Part shown: positions 46,574 through 55,888 of the stretch, in pieces
How positions within the stretch are numbered: the first letter of the stretch is position 1
Layout: each line of letters starts with the position of its first letter
NCBI GenBank assembly: GCA_026003015.1
Contig: BPGL01000001.1
Location: 487,353 to 551,352 of the forward strand
DNA length: 64,000 bases
Reading direction: 5' to 3'
DNA from: Actinomycetota bacterium
Lineage (GTDB): Bacteria; Actinomycetota; UBA4738; HRBIN12
The notes under the pieces: generated by a model
Database searches by the model: none
Seen by the model: only the letters and a program-made list of their open reading frames with translations
What the model was told of the DNA's origin: nothing
Made by a program: the position numbers and the translations under genes

Positions 46574-46593
46574 GGATGTTGCCTACCACATCC
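46574..46593 (-). promoter_or_regulatory. Inverted repeat upstream of livK, possible operator
   Basis: GGATGT (46574-46579) and ACATCC (46588-46593) flank 8 bases; the minus strand reads TAGGCA inside it, a weak -10-like sequence about 45 bases before the livK ATG. Symmetry and position suit a regulator site, but no -35 was identified. Confidence 0.35.
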
Positions 46594-46596
46594 GCC

Positions 46597-46624
46597 GGGC
46601 CGAGGCGAATCCGCGCCTCGGCCC
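46597..46624 (-). terminator. Hairpin after trpA
   Basis: Perfect 11-base arms (46597-46607 and 46614-46624) around a 6-base loop, 57 bases after the trpA stop on the minus strand and before livK. GC-rich, without a clear T-run. It probably separates trp from liv transcription. Confidence 0.55.
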
Positions 46625-46680
46625 GGGCGCACCCGTTCGCCCTGGGATACGTCGGGGCGGAACCGCGGGGATGCCCCCGC

Positions 46681-47448
46681 TCATGCGATCGCCGCGCGGA
46701 AGGCCTCCGCGAGCGCCAGGGCCCCGGCGCGGTCGCCCCCGACGAGGGGAGCCACGAGCGCCGACCCCACGATCACGCCGTCGGCGAACGCGCAGGCCGA
46801 CGCGGCCTGCTCCGGCGTCGAGATCCCGACGCCGACGAGCAGCGGCAGGTCCGTGAGCCCCCGGAGCCCCTCCACGACGGCCCGGGCGGTCTCCGCCAGG
46901 CGGTCGCGCGCGCCGGTGACGCCGTAGGTCGCGACGCAGTAGACGAACCCGCGGGCCTCGCGCGCGATCGCCCGGTAGCGCTCGGGCGCAGCGCCCGGAG
47001 CCGCGAGCAGCACGACGTCGATCCCGCGCTCGGCCGCAGCGCCGCGGAGCTCTTCGGACTCCTCGGGGGGAAGGTCCGGCACGATCAGGCCGGCGACGCC
47101 GGCCGCGGCGAGGTCGGCGACGAAGCGGTCCACCCCTCGGCGCAGGACCGGGTTCGCGTACGTCATCGCTGCCACCGGGACCTCGAGGCCGGCGGCCGCC
47201 ACGGTGGCGAGCACGTCGTCCGTGCGCGTGCCGGCCTCCAGCGCGAGCCGGGAGGCGTCCTGGATCACGCCGCCGTCCATGATCGGGTCCGAGTGCGGGA
47301 TCCCGACCTCGATCGCGTCCGCGCCCGCCTCTGCCAGGGCGCGGAGCAGCGCCGCGTCGACCCCTGGCGCGCCGCCGGTCACGTAGGGGACGAACGCCTT
47401 GGCCCCCCCGTCCCGCACGGCGCGGAGCCGCTCCTCGAGCAGCCCCAT
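46681..47448 (-). CDS. trpA: Tryptophan synthase alpha subunit
   Basis: A 255-residue TIM barrel cleaving indole-3-glycerol phosphate. Catalytic Glu and Asp are in AIEVGIPHSDPIMDGGVIQ. Other family segments are MTYANPVLRRGVDRF, LIVPDLPPEESEEL, YGVTGARDRL and VGVGISTPEQA. The ATG shares one base with the trpB stop (TGATG), so translation is coupled. Last gene of trpCBA. Confidence 0.96.
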   Translation of the reverse strand: MGLLEERLRAVRDGGAKAFVPYVTGGAPGVDAALLRALAEAGADAIEVGIPHSDPIMDGGVIQDASRLALEAGTRTDDVLATVAAAGLEVPVAAMTYANPVLRRGVDRFVADLAAAGVAGLIVPDLPPEESEELRGAAAERGIDVVLLAAPGAAPERYRAIAREARGFVYCVATYGVTGARDRLAETARAVVEGLRGLTDLPLLVGVGISTPEQAASACAFADGVIVGSALVAPLVGGDRAGALALAEAFRAAIA

Positions 47449-48647
47449 CAGGCACCGCCCCCCTCCGCGCGCAGCACCGTGTCGAGGTCCTTGTCCCCCC
47501 GACCCGACAGACACACGAGCACCCGCGTGCCGTCCGGCAGCGGCCGGTGCGCGAGCCAGCCGATCACGTGCGCGGGCTCCAGAGCCGGGAGGATCCCCTC
47601 GGTACGGGCGAGCAGGCGGAACCCGGCGAGCGCGTCCGCGTCGCTGGCCGACACGTAGCTCGCGAGGCCCGCGTCCTTGAGGAAGGCGTGCTCGGGGCCC
47701 ACCCCCGGGTAGTCCAGGCCCGCCGAGATCGAGTGGGTCTCGACGACCTGGCCGTCGGGGTCCTGCAGCAGGTAGCTGAGGGCCCCGTGCAGCACGCCCG
47801 GCTCCCCGAGCGTGAGCGAGGCGCAGTGCTCGCCCAGACGCGTCCCGCGCCCGCCCGCCTCGACGCCGATGAGCCGCACGCCCTCGGCGCCGACGAAGGC
47901 GGTGAACATCCCGATCGCGTTCGAGCCCCCACCGACGCAGGCGGCGACGACCTCGGGGTCGGCGCCCGTTCGCTCGCGGTACTGGGCTCGCGCCTCGTCG
48001 CCGATCACCCGCTGGAGGTCGCGAACGAGCATCGGGAACGGATGCGGGCCGACGACCGACCCGATCACGTAGTGGGTCGTGGCCACCGAGGCCGCCCAGT
48101 CCCGCAGCGCCTCGTTCACCGCCTCCTTGAGGGTCCGGGTGCCCGCGGTGACCGGGACGACCTCCGCCCCGAGCAGGCGCATCCGCGCCACGTTCGGCGC
48201 CTGGCGGCGGGTGTCCTCCTCTCCCATGTAGACGACGCAGGGGAGCCCGAGCAGCGCCGAGGCCGTGGCCGTGGCGACGCCGTGCTGGCCGGCGCCCGTC
48301 TCGGCGATGATCCGCTCCTTGCCGAGGCGCCGGGCGAGCAGCACCTGGCCGAGCGCGTTGTTGATCTTGTGGGCCCCCGTGTGGGCGAGGTCCTCGCGCT
48401 TCAGCCACACGTCGTACCCGAGCTCCTCGGAGAGCCGACGCGCGTGCGTGATCGGGGTCGGCCGGCCGACGAAGTCGCGCGCGAGCTCGTCGAGCTCGCG
48501 CCGGAACGACGCGTCGTCGCGCAGCTCCCGCCAGGCGGCTTCGAGCTCCTCGAGCGCCGGGATCAGGACCTCGGGCGCGTAGCGGCCGCCGTAGCGGCCG
48601 AAGCGCCCCCGCTCGTCGGGGCGCGCGGGCGCCGTCGAGCCGGTCAC
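47448..48647 (-). CDS. trpB: Tryptophan synthase beta subunit
   Basis: A 399-residue PLP enzyme joining indole and serine. The PLP Lys is in [15 protein letters not shown]. Other hallmarks are [37 protein letters not shown], the phosphate-binding [12 protein letters not shown] and the C-terminal [14 protein letters not shown] start overlaps the trpC stop (GTGA). Confidence 0.97.
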   Translation of the reverse strand: MTGSTAPARPDERGRFGRYGGRYAPEVLIPALEELEAAWRELRDDASFRRELDELARDFVGRPTPITHARRLSEELGYDVWLKREDLAHTGAHKINNALGQVLLARRLGKERIIAETGAGQHGVATATASALLGLPCVVYMGEEDTRRQAPNVARMRLLGAEVVPVTAGTRTLKEAVNEALRDWAASVATTHYVIGSVVGPHPFPMLVRDLQRVIGDEARAQYRERTGADPEVVAACVGGGSNAIGMFTAFVGAEGVRLIGVEAGGRGTRLGEHCASLTLGEPGVLHGALSYLLQDPDGQVVETHSISAGLDYPGVGPEHAFLKDAGLASYVSASDADALAGFRLLARTEGILPALEPAHVIGWLAHRPLPDGTRVLVCLSGRGDKDLDTVLRAEGGGA

Positions 48648-49426
48648 GCCCCGACCCCCGCTCCCAGGAGCCTCCGCACCGCCGCGGCAGGATCCGGCGC
48701 GCGCATGAGGGCCTCGCCGACGAGCAGGGCGGCGGCGCCGGCCTCGAGCGCGGCCTGGACGTCGGAGCGATCCCGGACCCCGCTCTCGAGCACCCCGATC
48801 CGGTCGGCGGGGATCCGCCGGAGCCGAGCCAGCGCCGCGGCGAGGTCGACCTCGAGCGTCTCCAGATCCCGGGCGTTGACGCCGATCACGCGCGCGGGCG
48901 TCGCGAGGGCTCGGTCGAGGTCCTCGTCGCCGTGCGCCTCGAGGAGGACCCCGAGCTCCTGCTCGTCCGCCGCCGCGAGCAGGTCCGCCAGCCGAGCGTC
49001 GTCGACCGCGGCGGCGATCACGAGCACCGCGTCCGCGCCGGCCGCCCGGGCCTCGAGCACCTCGGTCGGATCGACGAGCACGTCCTTGCGCAGGACCGGA
49101 AGCCCCACGGCCTCGGCGACCGCGCGCAGGTCCTCGAGGGAGCCACCGAAGTACCGCTCCTCGGTCAGGACGGAGACGGCAGCGGCGCCGCCGACCTCGT
49201 AGGCCCGCGCCCGCGCCACGGGGTCGTCGCCCGGCGCGATCGCGCCGGCGGAGGGCGACGCCCGCTTGACCTCCGCGATGAGGGCCGGCCGGCGGGCCCG
49301 CAGCGCCCCTGCGAGGTCGCGGGTCGGACCCCGCTCGGCGGCCGCGCGCGCGAGCGCCGCAGCGTCGAGCGGACGCTCGGCGAGCGCCGCCCTGCGCTCG
49401 GCCACGACCTCGGTCAGGAAGCCCAC
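48644..49426 (-). CDS. trpC: Indole-3-glycerol-phosphate synthase
   Basis: A 260-residue TIM barrel. [14 protein letters not shown] holds the catalytic Lys, [15 protein letters not shown] and [12 protein letters not shown] are family segments, [16 protein letters not shown] and [13 protein letters not shown] complete the active site. GTG start with TAGACT 9 bases upstream and no Shine-Dalgarno. No TrpF domain is fused and no trpF gene is nearby. Confidence 0.96.
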   Translation of the reverse strand: MGFLTEVVAERRAALAERPLDAAALARAAAERGPTRDLAGALRARRPALIAEVKRASPSAGAIAPGDDPVARARAYEVGGAAAVSVLTEERYFGGSLEDLRAVAEAVGLPVLRKDVLVDPTEVLEARAAGADAVLVIAAAVDDARLADLLAAADEQELGVLLEAHGDEDLDRALATPARVIGVNARDLETLEVDLAAALARLRRIPADRIGVLESGVRDRSDVQAALEAGAAALLVGEALMRAPDPAAAVRRLLGAGVGA

Positions 49427-49435
49427 GGGGCGACG

Positions 49436-49441
49436 AGTCTA
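49436..49441 (-). promoter_or_regulatory. Leaderless-type -10 box of trpCBA (TAGACT)
   Basis: TAGACT ends 9 bases upstream of the trpC GTG. No leader peptide, T-box or attenuator was recognised; the sequence between here and the HisA-like gene contains a 6-base inverted repeat only. Confidence 0.45.
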
Positions 49442-49525
49442 CCGGCGTCGGCGGCACGCCCTCGGCCTGGGCCGGGATCCAGCAGGCCCGTTCGACCCCC
49501 GAGCCCGACCGGGGCCGGCTTGGGA

Positions 49526-50248
49526 TCAGGCCGTCGACGCCCAGGCGAGGGCCGCCTCGAGGTCGAGCGGCCCCTCGAGCCAGGCGCGCCCGACGATCGC
49601 CCCCACGGCGCCGGCCTCGCGCACCCGCCGAAGGTCGTCCAGCGAGCGGATCCCCCCCGCAGCGATCACGGGCCGACCGGCTCGAGCCACCCGGCGCACG
49701 AGCCCGGCGTCGGGCCCCTCGAGGGCGCCCACCCGATCGAGGGCGGTCACGACGAACCCGGCGGCGCCGGCGGCCGCGAGCCACCCGAGCGTCGAGGCAA
49801 GGTCCAGGTCGAGGTCGGTCGCCTTCGGCCCGCGGCCGACGATCCGGCCGCCCACGACCTCGAGGCCGACGAGGAGCCGCTCGCCGCAGGCGGCCGCGAG
49901 GCTCGCGACCGCGGCCTCGTCGCCCAGGGCGGCCGAGGCGAGCACCGCGCGGGCGGCCCCGGCCCCGAGGACCTCGTCGACCTCCGCCGCGCCCACCACC
50001 CCACCGCTCGCCTGGACCTTCACGCCCAGGGCCGCCGTCTCGCCGACGAGCGCGAGCGTGGACGGCCGCCCGCCCCCCGCCCGGTCGAGGTCGACCAGGT
50101 GCAGCCACCGCGCCCCCGCCGCGATCGCTCGTCGGGCCGCCTCGAGCGGATCGCCGCCGGCGGCCGCCTGCGGGCGCGCCCCGGCACGGGTCCAGGTCGC
50201 GAGGCGGCCGGCCGCGACGTCGAGGGCCGGCAGCACCGTGAACGTCAC
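49526..50248 (-). CDS. Divergent HisA/PriA-family barrel with an altered active site
   Basis: A 240-residue (beta/alpha)8 protein alignable with HisA/PriA along its length: LPALDVAAG keeps the first catalytic Asp (residue 10); [19 protein letters not shown] and [13 protein letters not shown] are family blocks, and [10 protein letters not shown] is the last phosphate loop. Where HisA/PriA has VTD..KDG this protein has VTALDRVG, so the second catalytic Asp is Ala169. The Arg of GGIR after the third strand is also lost. In Actinomycetota PriA serves both histidine and tryptophan synthesis, and the gene lies next to trpCBA, which lacks trpF. It may be a specialised relative. GTG start, TATCGT 6 bases upstream. 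Confidence 0.7.
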   Translation of the reverse strand: MTFTVLPALDVAAGRLATWTRAGARPQAAAGGDPLEAARRAIAAGARWLHLVDLDRAGGGRPSTLALVGETAALGVKVQASGGVVGAAEVDEVLGAGAARAVLASAALGDEAAVASLAAACGERLLVGLEVVGGRIVGRGPKATDLDLDLASTLGWLAAAGAAGFVVTALDRVGALEGPDAGLVRRVARAGRPVIAAGGIRSLDDLRRVREAGAVGAIVGRAWLEGPLDLEAALAWASTA

Positions 50249-50254
50249 GCGCCG

Positions 50255-50260
50255 ACGATA
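50255..50260 (-). promoter_or_regulatory. Leaderless-type -10 box of the HisA-like gene (TATCGT)
   Basis: TATCGT ends 6 bases before the GTG start; no ribosome-binding site is visible. Confidence 0.45.
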
Positions 50261-50295
50261 GCGGCCGACGGATCGTGGTCGACGGCGGCGTGACC

Positions 50296-53200
50296 TCAGC
50301 GGCCGCCGCGCCCCGCGCGCTCCAGGCGCACGCCGCCGGGGCCGAGCAGCGTTCGCAGCTCGTCGAGCAGCGACCCGCGCAGGTCGACCCGGAGCTCGCC
50401 GATCTCCAGGGGCCGGGGTCCGGCCGCCGACAGGAACCGCGCCCGCACCGGGGTCGGACCCTCGGCGGCCTCGAGCAGCGAGCGCAGGCGGCCCAGGACG
50501 GTCGGCGTGCACGCCGACGGCGGCAGGTCGACGACGAGCACCCCCCCGTCGGGCTCGCGGGCGCCCCGCGCGGGGGCGGGCTCGACGGTCGTCGCCCGGA
50601 TCTGGAGCTCGCGGCCGCGTCGATCGACGCGCCCGGTGACGACCACGATCTCGTCGACCTCGAGGATCTCGGGGGCCGCCTCGTAGACGCTCGGGAACGC
50701 AACGACCTCGACGCCGCCGGCGAGCCCCTCGAGCCGGAACTGCGCGTACGGCTCGCCCCGGCGCGTGTACCGCCGGGAAAGCGACCCGATGATCCCGCCG
50801 ATCACGACGAGCTCGCCGTCGGGCGCCAGCTCGAGCTCGGCGATGTCGTGCGTGCACCGGGCCTGCAGGGCGTCCTGGACCTCCAGGAGCGGGTGGTCCG
50901 TCACGAACTGCCCGAGCATCTCCTTCTCCCGCGACAGGAGCTGCCGGCGGTCGAGCTCGGGACCGGCGAGGATCGACTCGTCGACCTCGCCGAGGCCGCC
51001 GTCGGCCGGAGCGAACAGCGAGAACTGCCCCGCCGCCTCGGCCTTGCGCTCCGCGAGGATCGGCGCGGCCACCTTCTCCCACGGGGCGGGCTCCCCGCCC
51101 GCGTCGGCCGGCGGGCGGGTTCCGATCAGGCCGCCGCGCGTGTAGCCGAGCGAGTCGAACGAGCCCGCGAGGATCAGCGACTCGAACACCCGCTTCGTAA
51201 GGACGCCGGGGTCGACGCGACGGCAGAAGTCGGCGAACGACGTGAACGGGCCCCCGGCGCGCCGGGCGGCGAGGATCGCCTCGACCACGCCGTCGCCCAC
51301 GTTGCGCACCGCCGACAACCCGTAGCGGATCGCCCGGCGCTCCCCCGGCGCTGGGGCGAAGTCGGCCAGCGACTCGTTCACGTCGGGCGGCAACACCTCG
51401 ATCCCGAGCGCACGGCACGCGTACAGGTAGTACGGCTTGCGGTCCTTGTCGTCCTTGACCGAGGTGAGGATCGCCGCCATGTACTCGACCGGGTGGTGCG
51501 CCATCAGGTAGGCGGTCTGGTAGGCGACGTACGCGTACGCGCAGGCATGCGACGCGTTGAACCCGTAGTCGGCGAACGGGACGATCATCTCGAACAGATC
51601 GGCCGCCAGTCGCGCGTCGTAGCCCTTCGCCGTGGCGCCCTGCACGAACCGCTCCTTGAAGGGCATCAGCACCTGCAGCTGCTTCTTGCCCATGGCCTTG
51701 CGCAGGGTGTCCGCCTCGCCCATGGAGAACCCGGCGATGACGACCGCCGTCTGCATCACCTGCTCCTGGTAGACGAGGACGCCGTAGGTGTCGCGCAACA
51801 CCGGCTCGAGGTCCGGGTGCGGGTACACGACGGGCTTGCGCCCGTGTTTGCGCTCCGCGTACTCGGTGTGCAGGCCGTTGTTCAGCGGTCCCGGGCGGTA
51901 CAGGGCGACGAGGGCCATCAGGTCCTCGAAGCGGTCGGGCTGCAGGAGCTTGATCAGGCTGCGCATCCCCGGCGACTCCATCTGGAACACGCCGGTCGTC
52001 TCGCCCCGCTTGAGCATCGCGTAGGTCTCGGGGTCGTCCAGCGGGACGTGGTCGATGTCGAGGTCTACGCCGCGGTCCCGCAGGTGCCGAAGGGTGTCCT
52101 CGATCACCGAGAGGTTCCGCAGGCCGAGGAAGTCCATCTTGAGCAGGCCGAGCTTCTCCACCCCGACCATGTCGAACTGCGTGACGATCTTCTTGGCGTC
52201 GTCGCGGGAGTCCTTCGTGAGCTTGAGCGGGAGGTAGCGAACCAGCGGCGCGTCGCCGATCACGACGCCGGCGGCGTGCACGGAGTCCTCGCGCCGCAGC
52301 CCCTCCAGCGCCCGGGCGGTGTCGATGATCTCGCGAGCCTCTGGCTCCTTCTCGTAGGCCTCGCGTAGCTCCGGGCTCACCTCGAGGGCACGGTCGATCG
52401 GCTCGTCCCGGCCCATGACCGAGGGCGGGTACATCTTGCAGAGCCGATCCCCGACGACCGGCGGGAACCCGAGCACGCGCGCCGCGTCGCGGATCCCCTG
52501 CTTGCCCTTGATCGTCTGGAAGGTGACGATCTGCGCCACGTGGTCCGAGCCGTAGCGCTCCGTCGCGTAGCGGATCACCTCGTCGCGACGACGCTCGTCG
52601 AAGTCCATGTCGATGTCGGGCATCTGGATCCGCTCGGGGTTGAGGAACCGCTCGAACACGAGCCCGTAGCGCAGGGGGTCGAGGTCGGTGATCCGCAGGC
52701 AGTACGACACGACCGACCCGGCCGCCGAGCCGCGGCCGGGACCGACGCGGATCCCGCGCTCGCGGGCGAAGCGGATGAGGTCCCACACGATCAGGAAGTA
52801 GCCGGAGAACCCCATCTGCTCGATCACCGCGAGCTCGTGTTCGATCCGCTCGCGGACCTCGGCGGGCACGGGCTCGCCGTACCGCTCGACGGCGCCGCGC
52901 TCGACGAGCCGTCGAAGGTAGGCGGGCAGCGGCTCGTCGTCGGGCGCCTCGAACCTCGGGAGCCGATAGCGGGTCTCGCGCTCGACGAGCGCGCGCTCGA
53001 GCTCGGGGATCGGGCGCACGCGCTCCGCGATCGCGAGCGTCTCGTCGCAGGCCTCGGGCAGCTCCCGGAACACCCGACGCATCTCCTCGGGGCTCTTCAG
53101 GTAGAACTCCTCGGCGTCGAAGCGCAGCCGCCGGGGATCGGCCTGCAGCTTCTGCTGCTGGATGCACAGCAGGACGTCGTGGGGCTTCGCGTCGGCCCGG

Positions 53201-53868
53201 GTCGTGTAGTGCAGGTCGTTCGTGGCCACGACCGGGACCCCGAGCTCCCGTGCGATCGCGATCTGCTCCGGCAGGATCCGGCGTTGATCGGGCAGGCCGT
53301 GGTCCTGCAGCTCGATCCGGTAGCGGTCGGGCCCGAACAGGTCCCGGTAGGTCGCCGCGGTCTCGAGCGCCCGGTCGCGCCGCCCGGCGAGCAGGTGGAC
53401 GGCGAGCTCGGAGGACAGGCAGCCCGACAGGCACACGAGACCGGCCGCGTGCTCGGCGAGGAGCTCGCGGTCCACCCGGGGCCGGTGGTAGAAGCCCTCG
53501 AGGTGCGCGAGGGAGACGAGCTTGAGCAGGTTGCCGTAGCCGACCTCGTCCTCGGCCAGCAGCGTCAGGTGGAAGTACCGCTCCTCCCGGTCGCTCGGGT
53601 TCCGATCGAACCGCGACCCGGGTGCGACGTAGGCCTCCACCCCCAGGATCGGCGTGATGCCGGCCGCGCGGGCCCGCTCGTAGAAGCGCAGGGCGCCGAA
53701 CATCACGCCGTGATCGGTGAGCGCGAGCGCCTTCATCCCCAGGCGCTCGGCCTCGCTGAACAGCGTGGGGACCGAGGGGTTCGACTCCGGCGGCTCGATC
53801 CTGGCCGCGCCGTCGAGCAAGGAGAACTCCGAGTGCGCGTGCAGGTGCACGAAGCCGTCGCGCGTCAC
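50296..53868 (-). CDS. dnaE: DNA polymerase III alpha subunit (DnaE1 type)
   Basis: A 1190-residue replicative polymerase. The N-terminal PHP domain starts [19 protein letters not shown], with intact metal residues, which in actinobacteria can provide proofreading. Catalytic Asp pair in [15 protein letters not shown], with [11 protein letters not shown] before it and GINA-type fingers around residues 580-700 ([16 protein letters not shown]). Tandem HhH, then an OB domain ([20 protein letters not shown]). C-terminal domain ends shortly after. GTG start. It leads into the HisA-like gene 47 bases later. Confidence 0.97.
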   Translation of the reverse strand: MTRDGFVHLHAHSEFSLLDGAARIEPPESNPSVPTLFSEAERLGMKALALTDHGVMFGALRFYERARAAGITPILGVEAYVAPGSRFDRNPSDREERYFHLTLLAEDEVGYGNLLKLVSLAHLEGFYHRPRVDRELLAEHAAGLVCLSGCLSSELAVHLLAGRRDRALETAATYRDLFGPDRYRIELQDHGLPDQRRILPEQIAIARELGVPVVATNDLHYTTRADAKPHDVLLCIQQQKLQADPRRLRFDAEEFYLKSPEEMRRVFRELPEACDETLAIAERVRPIPELERALVERETRYRLPRFEAPDDEPLPAYLRRLVERGAVERYGEPVPAEVRERIEHELAVIEQMGFSGYFLIVWDLIRFARERGIRVGPGRGSAAGSVVSYCLRITDLDPLRYGLVFERFLNPERIQMPDIDMDFDERRRDEVIRYATERYGSDHVAQIVTFQTIKGKQGIRDAARVLGFPPVVGDRLCKMYPPSVMGRDEPIDRALEVSPELREAYEKEPEAREIIDTARALEGLRREDSVHAAGVVIGDAPLVRYLPLKLTKDSRDDAKKIVTQFDMVGVEKLGLLKMDFLGLRNLSVIEDTLRHLRDRGVDLDIDHVPLDDPETYAMLKRGETTGVFQMESPGMRSLIKLLQPDRFEDLMALVALYRPGPLNNGLHTEYAERKHGRKPVVYPHPDLEPVLRDTYGVLVYQEQVMQTAVVIAGFSMGEADTLRKAMGKKQLQVLMPFKERFVQGATAKGYDARLAADLFEMIVPFADYGFNASHACAYAYVAYQTAYLMAHHPVEYMAAILTSVKDDKDRKPYYLYACRALGIEVLPPDVNESLADFAPAPGERRAIRYGLSAVRNVGDGVVEAILAARRAGGPFTSFADFCRRVDPGVLTKRVFESLILAGSFDSLGYTRGGLIGTRPPADAGGEPAPWEKVAAPILAERKAEAAGQFSLFAPADGGLGEVDESILAGPELDRRQLLSREKEMLGQFVTDHPLLEVQDALQARCTHDIAELELAPDGELVVIGGIIGSLSRRYTRRGEPYAQFRLEGLAGGVEVVAFPSVYEAAPEILEVDEIVVVTGRVDRRGRELQIRATTVEPAPARGAREPDGGVLVVDLPPSACTPTVLGRLRSLLEAAEGPTPVRARFLSAAGPRPLEIGELRVDLRGSLLDELRTLLGPGGVRLERAGRGGR

Positions 53869-53980
53869 CGTTCGGTCGGGCCTCCTCGCCGCATCGCTCG
53901 GGGCCCCGGGGGGTCGCCGAAGGGAACTACACGGCTGTCATTCCCGGGGGCCGCCACGGTACGCCGCCCGCCCTCGGCCG

Positions 53981-54880
53981 TCAAGGCCGCTGGTCGTCCC
54001 GCGCGCGCTCGAGCGCCGACGCGAGCTCGTCGGGCAGGGGCTCCTCCAGCTCGACGCGCGCGCCCGTGATCGGGTGGCGGAAGCCCAGGCGCCAGGCGTG
54101 CAGGAACGGCCGATCGAGCCCGACCCGACGCGCCTCATCCCCGCCGCCGCCGTAGGCCCGGTCCCCGAGCACCGGGTGCCCGATCGCCGCGAGGTGGACC
54201 CGGATCTGGTGGGTGCGGCCGGTTCGGGGGGCCGCCTCCAGCAGCGTCGCGCGGGGCAGGCGCTCGACGACGCGGACCTCGGTCGCCGCCGCGCGCCCGC
54301 CGACGCGGTCGACGACGACGCGCGCCGCGCGGCGGCCGAGCGGCGCGTCGATCGCGAAGGCCTCGGGGCCGACGCGGCCCCGCACGAGCGCGAGGTAGCG
54401 CCGGTCGGCCTCGTGCCGCCGCATCAGCGCCGCCAGCGCCCGGTGCGCCTCGTCGGTCTTGGCCAGCACGACGAGGCCGCTCGTGCCGACGTCGAGCCGG
54501 TGGACGACCCCGGGGCGCAGCGCGCCCCCGGCCGGCGCGAGCGGCCGGCCCATCGCGAGGAGCCGGTTCACGAGCGCCCCCCGCCGCCGCGTGGGGGTCG
54601 GGTGGGTGAGCACCCCGGCCGGCTTGGCGACGACGATCAGGTGCTCGTCCTCGAAACGGACGGGGACCGGTGGACCCTCGGGAACGAGGCCCGCCGCCGG
54701 GGCCGGGTCGAACTCGATGCGCTCGCCGCCCGCGAGCCGGTGGGAGCGGCGCCGGGGGACTCCGTCGACCCGTACGCGGCCCTCCTCGATGGCCCGCTGC
54801 GCCTCGGTCCGGGGGATCCCGGCGAGCGACGCGAGCACGGCGTCGAGCCGTCCCGGCCGCGCGACGAGCCGCTCAGGCAC
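53981..54880 (-). CDS. 23S rRNA pseudouridine synthase, RluD family
   Basis: A 299-residue protein with an N-terminal S4 RNA-binding segment (IPRTEAQRAIEEGRVRVDGV), the catalytic-Asp motif HRLDVGTSGLVVLAKT and the family end APRTGRTHQIRVHLAAIGHP. It converts specific uridines of 23S rRNA to pseudouridine. GTG start overlaps the lspA stop by 8 bases; lspA-rluD linkage is standard. Confidence 0.93.
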   Translation of the reverse strand: MPERLVARPGRLDAVLASLAGIPRTEAQRAIEEGRVRVDGVPRRRSHRLAGGERIEFDPAPAAGLVPEGPPVPVRFEDEHLIVVAKPAGVLTHPTPTRRRGALVNRLLAMGRPLAPAGGALRPGVVHRLDVGTSGLVVLAKTDEAHRALAALMRRHEADRRYLALVRGRVGPEAFAIDAPLGRRAARVVVDRVGGRAAATEVRVVERLPRATLLEAAPRTGRTHQIRVHLAAIGHPVLGDRAYGGGGDEARRVGLDRPFLHAWRLGFRHPITGARVELEEPLPDELASALERARDDQRP

Positions 54881-55355
54881 CGTCCCGACGCCGGTCCTGG
54901 GCCGCCGAGGTCACGACGAGCACCAGGGCGCCGACGACGATCGAGGCGTCGGCGAGGTTGAACACGGGCCACACGTGCAGGTCGATGAAGTCCACGACCT
55001 CCCCGGCGAACCCGGGCGCACGCACCGCCCGGTCGGTGAGGTTGCCCAGCGCCCCCCCGAGGATGAGGCCGAGACCAGCCGCGCTCGGCGCGCTGCGCGG
55101 TCGGAAGGCGGTGAGCACGATCGCGACGACGACGACGAGGGAGGCGCCGACGAACAGCCACGGCGCCGAGCGACCGATCCCGAACGCGCCCCCGGAGTTC
55201 GTCGTGTACCGCAGCGTGAGCGCCCCGGGAACGAGCTCGATCGGCGCCCCCGGCAGGGTTCGCTCGGCCCAGAGCTTCGTTGCCCGATCGAGGACCCACA
55301 CCGCGACGGCCACCGCGGCGAGCACCGCCGCGCCGCGCGAGCCGGCGCGGCCCAC
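54873..55355 (-). CDS. lspA: Lipoprotein signal peptidase (signal peptidase II)
   Basis: A 160-residue four-helix membrane aspartic protease. The two catalytic Asp are in GNLTDRAVR and FNLADASIVVG. It matures the lipoproteins, of which at least seven are encoded in this window. GTG at 55355 immediately follows the stop of the DksA-like gene (TAAGGGTG), so reinitiation is likely. Confidence 0.94.
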   Translation of the reverse strand: MGRAGSRGAAVLAAVAVAVWVLDRATKLWAERTLPGAPIELVPGALTLRYTTNSGGAFGIGRSAPWLFVGASLVVVVAIVLTAFRPRSAPSAAGLGLILGGALGNLTDRAVRAPGFAGEVVDFIDLHVWPVFNLADASIVVGALVLVVTSAAQDRRRDGA

Positions 55356-55357
55356 CC

Positions 55358-55741
55358 TTAACGTCGCGCCCGAGCCTGGGCGTCCTTGATGCACAGGTCC
55401 GCGTACGGGAGCGCCTTGAGGCGCGCCTTCTCGATCGGCTTGCCGCACGCCGAACACACGCCGTAGCTGCCGTCCTCCATCCGTCGCAGCGCACGGTCGA
55501 TCTTGCCGAGCAGATCGCGGACGTTCTGCTCGATCGACAGGTCCTTCTCGCGCTCGAAGGTGATCGTCCCCGCATCGGCGATCTCGTCGTCGAGCCCGAC
55601 GTCGCCGATCATCTCCGACTGGGTCGCGGCGAAGCTGTCCTCCTCGATCGAGGCGAGCTGCTCGCGCAACTCCTGCTGCTCCTCCAGGAGCCTGGCGCGC
55701 AGGTCGTCCTGCTCCTTCTTCGTGAGCTTCGCGGCGGCCAT
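55358..55741 (-). CDS. DksA/TraR-family zinc-finger protein
   Basis: A 127-residue protein with an N-terminal coiled coil (about 6-80, rich in Glu, Leu and Arg) and a C-terminal finger CSACGKPIEKARLKALPYAD followed by LCIKDA. Only three of the usual four Cys are present; Asp takes the place of the last, as in other actinobacterial members. Such proteins resemble RNA polymerase secondary-channel regulators, but the DxxDxA tip of DksA is not obvious. ATG with TACCCT (55751-55756) 9 bases upstream. Confidence 0.85.
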   Translation of the reverse strand: MAAAKLTKKEQDDLRARLLEEQQELREQLASIEEDSFAATQSEMIGDVGLDDEIADAGTITFEREKDLSIEQNVRDLLGKIDRALRRMEDGSYGVCSACGKPIEKARLKALPYADLCIKDAQARARR

Positions 55742-55888
55742 GGAGCAGGCAGGGTAGCAGAAGAGCGCATCCCGGGACCTCGGAGCTCGGGGGGTCGCCC
55801 CGGCTCCGGTAGCATGCCCTGTCGCGCGGGCGGGGGCGCGGCCGGCCACCGAGCCCGCGTCGGACACGGGAACCTGCGAGGACGCGAC

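Noticed and set aside
46574-46624. Tryptophan attenuator
   Set aside because: The hairpin is downstream of trpA, not upstream of trpC, and no Trp-rich leader peptide is present.
49526-53434. 1302-codon minus-strand frame spanning dnaE
   Set aside because: Only its last 240 codons (HisA-like) look like protein; the rest is a frame shadow of dnaE.
55742-55888. T-box or other riboswitch in front of ileS
   Set aside because: No T-box antiterminator core, no specifier stem and only 147 bases available.
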